A DNA stretch of 12,420 nt from Candidatus Hydrogenedentota bacterium. GTDB lineage: Bacteria; Hydrogenedentota; Hydrogenedentia; Hydrogenedentales; SLHB01. Every line of letters starts with the position of its first letter. The stretch's first letter is position 1. Where the stretch lies: contig JAKJDA010000041.1 in assembly GCA_022706165.1 (NCBI GenBank), positions 399 to 12,818 of the forward strand, written 5' to 3'. Made by a program: the position numbers and the translations under genes. The notes below the pieces were generated by a model that was given only the letters and a program-made list of their open reading frames with translations, was not told where the DNA came from and made no database searches. Shown here piece by piece: positions 7,381 through 12,420 of this stretch.

Positions 7381-7502
7381 CCTCGGTCCTCTTGTTTTTG
7401 GAAATGCGGCGGGCTTTGGCTGGGGCGCGCCGCGGCAGGGCGCCGGCGTCGGCGAGGAAAGTCTCGCGCGCGGCCAGCGCCGGGCAGGGAGATACACCAC
7501 TC

Positions 7503-9197
7503 GTGAACACGTATGCGTCGATATCCGCGCCGATTCTTGCCGCCTTCCCGGGGCTGACCGCTGGCGATCTTGTCTATACGGCGCCGCCCAAGCCCGACAT
7601 GGGCGATCTGGCCTTGCGCACGTTTGATGCCGCCAAGAAGCTGGGGATGGCCCCGCCGCAGCTTGCCGCGGCAATCGCCGAGAAAGCCGCCTTCGGCCCG
7701 GAAGTGCGCGATGCGTTCGTGGCGGGTCCGTATCTCAACTTCCGCCTTGATCGAGGCGCGCTGGGCCGAAACATCGTCGCCGCCGTGTTCGATCAGGGCG
7801 CACGTTACGGTTCGAACGCCTCCGGTCGCGGCAAACGCGCCCTAATCGAGCATACCAGCATCAATCCCAACGCCAGCCCGCATGTGGGCCGCGCGCGCAA
7901 CGCCATGATCGGCGACGCCTTGGTGCGTCTGCTGCGCTTCGAGGAATATGACGTCGAGGTCCATTATTACGTCAACGACATGGGCCGCCAGATCGGACTG
8001 CTCGTGCTCGTGTGCGAAGACCCGGCCTCGATGACCTTCGATCGCATGCTCGATGCGTATGTGCAGGCGAATCAGCGCGCCGAAGCGGACCCCGAGTTCG
8101 CCGAGGCGGGGTATGCCCTGCTCGCAAAAATGGAAGAAGGCGACGCCGCGACGAAAGAGAAGTTTCATGCGGTGACGGACCTGTGCTTGCAGGGGCAGCT
8201 CGCGGTGTTGGCGCGGCTGGGCATCTCGTATGACTGCTTCGATCGCGAATCGGATTTTGTCCGAGACCCGCGGCTCGACTCGGTGCTCGAAGCATTGCGC
8301 GCCCAAGACGCCGTGTTCGTCGATGAAGACAAGCGGCTCGTGGTCGATCTCGGCAAGATAGGGCATGCTCATCCCGAGGGCCGCTATTTCGTGCTGATGC
8401 GGGCGAACGGAAGCTCGATGTACGGCTATCGGGATATTGCCTATTCCATCGAGAAAATGGAACGCGCCGCCGATCTCAATCTCATGGTCCTGGGCGAAGA
8501 CCATAAACTCTATGCGCAGCAAATCGAGTTGATCCTCAAGGCGGCGGGATTTCCCGCAGCGGAAGCCGTGTATTACTCGTACATCCTGCTGCGCGAAGGC
8601 AAAATGTCCACACGCCAGGGCAAAGTCGTGCTGCTTTCCGAGTTCCTCGACGAAGCCCAGGCGCGCGCCGCCGAAAAAGTCAACGAGCAGTGCCGCGACT
8701 TGCCGCCCGAAGAACGCCGGGCCATCGCGGAAAAGGTGGCCGTCGCCGCCGTGCGTTTCGCCATCCTGCGCGTCGGCCCCAACAAAAACGTCATTTTCGA
8801 TTGGGAAACAAGCCTGTCTTTCACCGGCGACACCGGGCCATATATCCAGTACTCCTGCGCGAGAATATCGTCGATCCTGCGCAAATTCGGCGAGGTTCCG
8901 CGGGAGATCGCGCCGGATTTTCCGATCGCGACCGACGCCGAATGGGCCCTGCTCGGCAAGATCGCGTCGTTCGACGAGACCGTTGCGATGGCCCTCGAAG
9001 AGCGCACGTGCGCGCCCATCGCCCAATTCGCGCTCGACGCGGCGCGGCTGTTCACCTCGTTCTACCACGAATGTCCCGTGCTCGACGCCGCCACCCCGGC
9101 GCAGCGCGTCGCCCGCGCCCAACTCTGCGCCGCGACGCGCCAGGCGATCGAGAACGCCCTGGCCTTGCTCGGCATTCACGCCCTGGAACGAATGTGA
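7503..9197 (+). CDS. argS: Arginyl-tRNA synthetase
   Basis: Class I aminoacyl-tRNA synthetase that joins arginine to tRNA-Arg in the cytoplasm. 564 residues, a usual length. In order: an N-terminal Arg-tRNA-synthetase domain with PDMGDLALRTF; the catalytic domain opening INPNASPHVGRARNAMIGD, where HVGR (from residue 127) stands for HIGH; VHYYVNDMGRQIG; a GEDHKLYAQQIELI segment; KMSTRQGKVVLL (from residue 367) as the KMSKS loop; and a DALR anticodon-binding domain from about 440 (GPYIQYSCARISSILRKF) to the terminal ALERM. The GTG at 7503 is chosen because AGGGAG lies 11 nt upstream and homology begins right after it. The longer reading from 7392 adds Arg/Ala-rich sequence unlike the family. 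The STRQG form of the KMSKS loop and the HVGR form of HIGH are more like archaeal/eukaryotic-type ArgRS than the common E. coli type. Its end faces the helicase gene 31 nt away, with no clear terminator between. Confidence 0.95.
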   Translation: MNTYASISAPILAAFPGLTAGDLVYTAPPKPDMGDLALRTFDAAKKLGMAPPQLAAAIAEKAAFGPEVRDAFVAGPYLNFRLDRGALGRNIVAAVFDQGARYGSNASGRGKRALIEHTSINPNASPHVGRARNAMIGDALVRLLRFEEYDVEVHYYVNDMGRQIGLLVLVCEDPASMTFDRMLDAYVQANQRAEADPEFAEAGYALLAKMEEGDAATKEKFHAVTDLCLQGQLAVLARLGISYDCFDRESDFVRDPRLDSVLEALRAQDAVFVDEDKRLVVDLGKIGHAHPEGRYFVLMRANGSSMYGYRDIAYSIEKMERAADLNLMVLGEDHKLYAQQIELILKAAGFPAAEAVYYSYILLREGKMSTRQGKVVLLSEFLDEAQARAAEKVNEQCRDLPPEERRAIAEKVAVAAVRFAILRVGPNKNVIFDWETSLSFTGDTGPYIQYSCARISSILRKFGEVPREIAPDFPIATDAEWALLGKIASFDETVAMALEERTCAPIAQFALDAARLFTSFYHECPVLDAATPAQRVARAQLCAATRQAIENALALLGIHALERM

Positions 9198-9228
9198 CGG
9201 CTTTACCAATCCAAGTCGACCGTTTCCG

Positions 9229-11307
9229 TTAGGATCTTCCTTTCTGTCCGCGGGATGTCTTGCCGGAGCGACGCGGCGGATCGGGCGCAGGCGGGCTGTC
9301 GGGGCAATCGGGCGCGGCATCGCTTGCGGCCATCTCGCGTCGCTGGAGCCATTCGCCCGGAATTTCGAGCACGAACCGGCTCGTCTTGGTCCGGTGGGTT
9401 CGGCCATGACGCCCGCGCGACAACGCCTCGAACAGCGTCACATGCCGTTGGCCGCGGGTGAGGGCGACATAGAAGAGACGGCGTTCCTCTTCGATGCCCT
9501 CGGGGCCGAGACATTTCTCGTGCGGCATCAGCCCTTCCTCCGCCCCCACGACAAAAACGAACGGGAATTCGAGTCCTTTGGCGCTGTGGACCGTCATCAA
9601 CGTAACGCCCGAACTCCGGCGCTCCTTCTTCGAGAACCGGTCGTCGCCGCCCGCCAACGCGCTCTGGTCCAAGAACGCGCCCAACGACGCCCCGGCATTC
9701 TTGTCCGCAAATTCGGCGATGGCGTCGAGCGCCGCCTCGACATTGTTCCACCGCACAAACGCCTGCTCGTCCGTCTTGGAGGTCCGCTGCAACTCCTTGC
9801 GATAGGCGATTCGCTCCAACAACGATTCGACGATCACGCTAAGAGGCTCCTTTCCCGTCCGGAGACGGTCGCGATGGTCGCGCAACGCGCTCAACAGATC
9901 CTGGATGCCATGCCGCGCCTCGGCGGAGACCAGGCCGCGCCGCAACGCCTCGCCCACGCCCTTCACGAATGGCAGGGACTCTTCGCGACAGAGGTCGTGG
10001 ATGCGATGGAGCGTGGCGTCGCCGATGCCGCGGCGGGGCACATTCACGATGCGCAGGAACGACGCCTCGTCGCGCGGGTTCGCCAGCGCCTTGAGATAGG
10101 ACACCACATCCTTGATTTCGCTCCGCTCGAAGAAGTCCTGCCCGCCGACCACGACGTACGGGATGCTTGCCTGACGGAGCGCGATTTCGATCGGGCGCGA
10201 CTGCGTGTTTGATCGGTACAGAACGGCGAAGTCCTTGTACGCGGCCCCGGTTTTCCGGCGCACCATTTCGAGCCACTGCACGACCGTTTGCGCCTCGTGA
10301 TCGTCATCGCCCGTGACAACCCAGTCGATCGCGCGGCCCTTTCCCAGCGCGCTCCACAAGCGTTTGGGATGCCGCGCTGCGTTGTGCGCGATGACCGCAT
10401 TCGCGGCGTTCAAAATGGTCTCCGTCGAACGATAATTCTGCTCCAAGGCCACCACCGTCGCGCCCGGAAATTCCCGCTCGAAATCCAGGATGTTGCGCGG
10501 TTCGGCCCCGCGCCATCCGTAAATGGATTGGTCGTCGTCGCCGACCACGCACACGTTGCGATGCTTGCCGCCCAACGCCTTCACGAGTTCGAGTTGCACG
10601 CGGTTGGTGTCCTGAAACTCATCCACCATGATGTAGCGAAAACGGTCTTGGCATTGACGCAGAACCCCCGGATGCGTGCGCCACAAGCGGAGCGTCAACG
10701 CGAGCAGATCGTCGAAATCCACACTGTTGGCGGCGCGCAGGGCCGACTGATACCGGTCGTACACCTCGCCAAACCATTCGCGGTAGTGCGCGCTCTTGCC
10801 GGAGTCCGCGACGGACGGCGCCGCGTCCTCGAGGCTGCGGGCGGCATTTTTGAACGATCCGATGGCTCCCAACAGCAGGTCTGCATCGAAACGCTGCTTC
10901 GTCGATCCGTCGAGGTCCTCCAACACGCGCCGCATCAGAACGCGCGCGTCGCTTTCCGTCGAGATCGTGAAATCGCGCCGGTAGCCCAAGTGCGCGATGT
11001 GTTCGCGCAGCACACGCACGCAAAACGAATGAAACGTCGATATCGCGATCTCCGCCGCACGTTCCTTGCCCACCAACGCGCCCACGCGCTCGCGCATTTC
11101 CTCGGCGGCCTTGTTGGTGAAGGTGACGGCCGCAATTTCGCAGGGGCGCGCCAAGCCCCGCGCCAGCACGTGCGCAATGCGCCGCGTGATCACGCGCGTC
11201 TTGCCGCTGCCGGCGCCCGCCAACACCAGGACGGGCCCGTCGGTTTGGCAGACAGCCCGGCGCTGTTCGGGGTTCAAGCCTTGCAACAAAGGGGAATCCA
11301 TGCTCAT
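9229..11307 (-). CDS. UvrD/Rep-family superfamily 1 DNA helicase
   Basis: ATP-driven 3'-5' DNA helicase of the UvrD/PcrA/Rep group, acting in repair and replication restart. All SF1A motifs are visible in the 692 residues: Q motif NPEQRRAV (12-19), Walker A AGAGSGKT (30-37), Ia TFTNKAAEEM (62-71), DEFQD (229-233), III VVGDDDQSIYGWRGAE (254-269), IV LEQNYRST (288-295), V VTLMTVHSAKGLEF (about 569-582) and VI EERRLFYVALTRGQRHV (about 606-622). GDDDQSIY and the SRFVLEIPGEWL segment near the end look more Rep-like than UvrD-like. The chain ends in a Pro/Ser/Arg-rich tail with no obvious Tudor-type domain such as that of PcrA/UvrD. The ATG at 11307 follows AGGA, and a good promoter lies about 50 nt upstream. 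It converges on argS. Whether the gene is functionally uvrD, pcrA or rep cannot be settled here. Confidence 0.95.
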   Translation of the reverse strand: MSMDSPLLQGLNPEQRRAVCQTDGPVLVLAGAGSGKTRVITRRIAHVLARGLARPCEIAAVTFTNKAAEEMRERVGALVGKERAAEIAISTFHSFCVRVLREHIAHLGYRRDFTISTESDARVLMRRVLEDLDGSTKQRFDADLLLGAIGSFKNAARSLEDAAPSVADSGKSAHYREWFGEVYDRYQSALRAANSVDFDDLLALTLRLWRTHPGVLRQCQDRFRYIMVDEFQDTNRVQLELVKALGGKHRNVCVVGDDDQSIYGWRGAEPRNILDFEREFPGATVVALEQNYRSTETILNAANAVIAHNAARHPKRLWSALGKGRAIDWVVTGDDDHEAQTVVQWLEMVRRKTGAAYKDFAVLYRSNTQSRPIEIALRQASIPYVVVGGQDFFERSEIKDVVSYLKALANPRDEASFLRIVNVPRRGIGDATLHRIHDLCREESLPFVKGVGEALRRGLVSAEARHGIQDLLSALRDHRDRLRTGKEPLSVIVESLLERIAYRKELQRTSKTDEQAFVRWNNVEAALDAIAEFADKNAGASLGAFLDQSALAGGDDRFSKKERRSSGVTLMTVHSAKGLEFPFVFVVGAEEGLMPHEKCLGPEGIEEERRLFYVALTRGQRHVTLFEALSRGRHGRTHRTKTSRFVLEIPGEWLQRREMAASDAAPDCPDSPPAPDPPRRSGKTSRGQKGRS

Positions 11308-11354
11308 GGAGTTTTCCTGGATGTCAGAGGCGTTCCGATCGAAAAAAGCGCGTG

Positions 11355-11383
11355 ATTGTAGCAGCGGGCCGCGCCGCTGTCCA
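11355..11383 (-). promoter_or_regulatory. Sigma-70-type promoter for the helicase gene
   Basis: Minus-strand TGGACA (11378-11383), a 17-bp GC-rich spacer and TACAAT (11355-11360). Predicted start at about 11348 gives a leader of about 40 nt. It is back-to-back with the rpsD promoter, with about 48 bp between the two -35 boxes. Confidence 0.6.
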
Positions 11384-11431
11384 GGAATCTTCCGCGTGCC
11401 GCGGAGGGTTCACGACGGCGCGAAGCGAAAG

Positions 11432-11460
11432 TTGACTTTGCCCCATAAATACGCTATGGT
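11432..11460 (+). promoter_or_regulatory. Sigma-70-type promoter for rpsD
   Basis: TTGACT (11432-11437), a 17-bp spacer and TATGGT (11455-11460). Predicted start at about 11467 leaves a leader of about 115 nt before the rpsD ATG at 11582. Confidence 0.65.
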
Positions 11461-11581
11461 GCCCTGCTTTTGTTCGAGCGGCGGGGGCGCTGTTCCCGTT
11501 CGCGAGGGTGCTGTTGAACGAGGGATCAGGCCGGCGTCGGCCCGAAAACCAGCAAGCTAAGGATGGGGAAACAATAGGGTT
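11461..11581 (+). promoter_or_regulatory. Structured rpsD leader, candidate S4 autoregulatory site
   Basis: The leader can form a GGCCG (11529-11533) / CGGCC (11538-11542) hairpin with a GCGT loop. An upstream imperfect stem pairs TCCCGTTC with GAACGAGGGA. A purine-rich segment (AAGGATGGGG, 11559-11568) sits about 13 nt before the ATG. In E. coli and B. subtilis S4 represses translation by binding a structured leader. A long structured leader on a lone rpsD fits that scheme, but the fold here has not been matched to any known S4-leader class. Confidence 0.3.
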
Positions 11582-12244
11582 ATGGCCAGGTATAAGGGAC
11601 CCAAACACAAGTTGTGCCGTCGGTTGGGAAGTTGCATCTGGGGCGACAAGACATGTCCGTCCATCAAGCGCCCGTTCGCGCCCGGACAACACGGCGAGAA
11701 CATGCGGCGGAAAATGTCGGTGTACGGGCAGCAACTGCTCGATAAACAGAAAATTCGCATGCACTACGGCTTGCTCGAACGGCAGATGCGCCGCACCTTC
11801 GCGAATGCCCAGCGCATGGGTGGCGTCACCGGAACCAACCTGTTGATGCTGCTGGAGTCGCGGCTGGATTCGATCGTGTATCGGTTGGGCTTCGCGAATT
11901 CCATGCGCGCCGCACGCCAACTCGTGACGCATTGCCACATCCTGGTCGACGGCGAGAAAGTCGACAAGCCGTCGTTTCAGGTGAAACCCGGCATGACGGT
12001 CGCGATTCGCGAAAAAAGCCGTAAAATTCCCATGATCATGGACGGGGCGGAAAATCCCCCGCCCGCCTTGCCCGAATACCTCGAACGCGCACCCAAGTCG
12101 TACGAGGGACGCATGACCGCCACCCCGAATCTGGAAACCATACCGTTCAAGGCGGAGACGGCGGGCATCATCGGTTTTTCCTGCCGCTCGCGAAAGGCCC
12201 GCTTTCGTTTCCTGCCGCTGACCGCATTACGGCGTTTTTCGTGA
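11582..12244 (+). CDS. rpsD: Small-subunit ribosomal protein S4
   Basis: Primary 16S-rRNA-binding protein that starts assembly of the 30S body. It opens MARYKGPKHKLCRRLG and continues KRPFAPGQHG, the conserved S4 N-terminus. The S4 RNA-binding domain spans about residues 95-160 (ESRLDSIVYRLGFANSMRAARQLVTHCHILVDG.., with PSFQVKPGMTVAIRE). The C-terminal region has LPEYLERAPKSYEGRM and ETIPF. Three cysteines (12, 18, 25) lie where zinc-type S4 proteins carry four. Usual S4 proteins are about 200-210 residues and end in a short F-x-x-R tail. Here the tail GIIGFSCR (to residue 202) is followed by 18 Arg-rich residues to a TGA at 12242. The sequence shows that these come from a 31-bp gain next to the original stop (see the repeat at 12177). 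It stands alone, with its own promoter, rather than in a ribosomal operon. Confidence 0.95.
   Translation: MARYKGPKHKLCRRLGSCIWGDKTCPSIKRPFAPGQHGENMRRKMSVYGQQLLDKQKIRMHYGLLERQMRRTFANAQRMGGVTGTNLLMLLESRLDSIVYRLGFANSMRAARQLVTHCHILVDGEKVDKPSFQVKPGMTVAIREKSRKIPMIMDGAENPPPALPEYLERAPKSYEGRMTATPNLETIPFKAETAGIIGFSCRSRKARFRFLPLTALRRFS
12177..12219 (+). repeat. 12-bp direct repeat flanking a hairpin at the 3' end of rpsD
   Basis: TTTCCTGCCGCT occurs at 12177-12188 and again at 12208-12219, offset by 31 bp. Between the copies CGAAAG (12191-12196) and CTTTCG (12202-12207) form a perfect 6-bp stem with a 5-nt loop. Deleting one 31-bp unit makes the S4 frame end at once as ..FSCR-TGA, using the TGA at 12219-12221. 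This looks like a small insertion with target duplication, a slippage duplication, or an assembly duplication. Confidence 0.6.
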
Positions 12245-12249
12245 AAAGT

Positions 12250-12278
12250 TTGACGCATGCCGCCGCCTTTGGTATCGT
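12250..12278 (+). promoter_or_regulatory. Sigma-70-type promoter for the gene at the window end
   Basis: TTGACG (12250-12255), a 17-bp spacer and TATCGT (12273-12278). The start at about 12285 would give a leader of about 63 nt to the GTG at 12348. No terminator is visible between rpsD and this promoter. Confidence 0.5.
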
Positions 12279-12347
12279 TTCGGTCCTGCGTAGCGCGTTG
12301 CGGGATCGGTTTCGCGCCGGCCGTGCGAAAGTGTGGATGACGCCATC

Positions 12348-12420
12348 GTGAAATACACCCTGATAGGCGGTTTTGTCTTTATGACCCTGCTGTCGATGTT
12401 GGCGGCTTACTGGAAGCCCG
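12348..12420 (+). CDS. Start of an unrecognised gene with a hydrophobic N-terminus (cut by the window edge)
   Basis: From GTG 12348 the frame reads VKYTLIGGFVFMTLLSMLAA followed by YWKP and is open to the window end (24 codons). One Lys followed by about 18 hydrophobic residues suggests a signal peptide or membrane anchor. Upstream starts at 12331 and 12337 run into the TGA at 12349 and are excluded. The Shine-Dalgarno match is weak. A promoter 70-98 nt upstream supports a gene start here. No function can be given. Confidence 0.55.
   Translation, partial: MKYTLIGGFVFMTLLSMLAAYWKP

Noticed and set aside
7392..7502. N-terminal extension of argS from TTG 7392
   Set aside because: Adds 37 Arg/Ala-rich residues not expected in ArgRS. 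The GTG at 7503 has its own ribosome binding site and matches the family N-terminus.
9198..9228. Possible bidirectional terminator between argS and the helicase gene
   Set aside because: The 31-nt gap shows no stem with a T-run on either strand.
7842..9407. 521-codon minus-strand open frame across argS
   Set aside because: Antisense shadow of argS with no motif of its own. It also overlaps the end of the helicase gene in another frame.
10288..11355. 355-codon + strand open frame across the helicase gene
   Set aside because: Antisense to unmistakable UvrD/Rep motifs, rich in Arg/His/Ala, with no family features and no ribosome binding site.

Overview
The window is high-GC bacterial chromosome with dense, ordinary-looking coding and short intergenic gaps. 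Bacterial sigma-70-type promoters (TTGAC-like / 17 bp / TATxxT-like) can be picked out in most gaps. Three things suggest an environmental Gram-negative lineage of the Planctomycetes/Lentisphaerae/Hydrogenedentota type: the unusual sugar-ABC subunits, an SSS symporter with its small accessory protein, and a GGATTGACAGGATT-type inverted repeat. That placement is an inference from gene style, not from a marker search. No phage, IS element, CRISPR array, tRNA or rRNA was recognised.

Layout. (1) 67-4839, + strand: two subunits of a CUT1-type (MalF/MalG-like) carbohydrate ABC importer. The first is a fusion of a solute-binding protein to a MalF-type permease. The second is a MalG-type permease carrying a very large extra domain of about 335 residues between its first and second membrane helices. 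A roughly 80-bp inverted repeat lies between them. No ATPase subunit is present, so the ATPase must be encoded elsewhere. (2) 5013-7187, - strand: a 57-residue membrane protein followed by an SSS-family sodium:solute symporter. The symporter frame is broken twice, both times at homopolymers (5438-5441 and 5034-5039). Repairing both gives a 623-residue protein that stops at 5013, just before a strong terminator hairpin. (3) 7503-9197, + strand: argS, arginyl-tRNA synthetase. (4) 9229-11307, - strand, converging on argS: a UvrD/Rep-family helicase. (5) 11582-12244, + strand: rpsD, ribosomal protein S4, apparently transcribed alone with a roughly 115-nt structured leader. Its 3' end seems to have gained 31 bp, removing the original stop codon. 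(6) 12348-end: the first codons of an unrecognised gene with a hydrophobic N-terminus.

How the parts work together: the left half is nutrient uptake, with an ATP-driven sugar importer and a sodium-driven symporter in convergent orientation sharing a short terminator region. The right half is housekeeping (translation and DNA repair/replication). The 7188-7502 and 11308-11581 gaps are divergent promoter regions. The most notable items are the remodelled importer (binding protein tethered to MalF, extra extracytoplasmic domain in MalG), the S4 stop-codon loss, and the palindrome overlapping the symporter-operon promoter.
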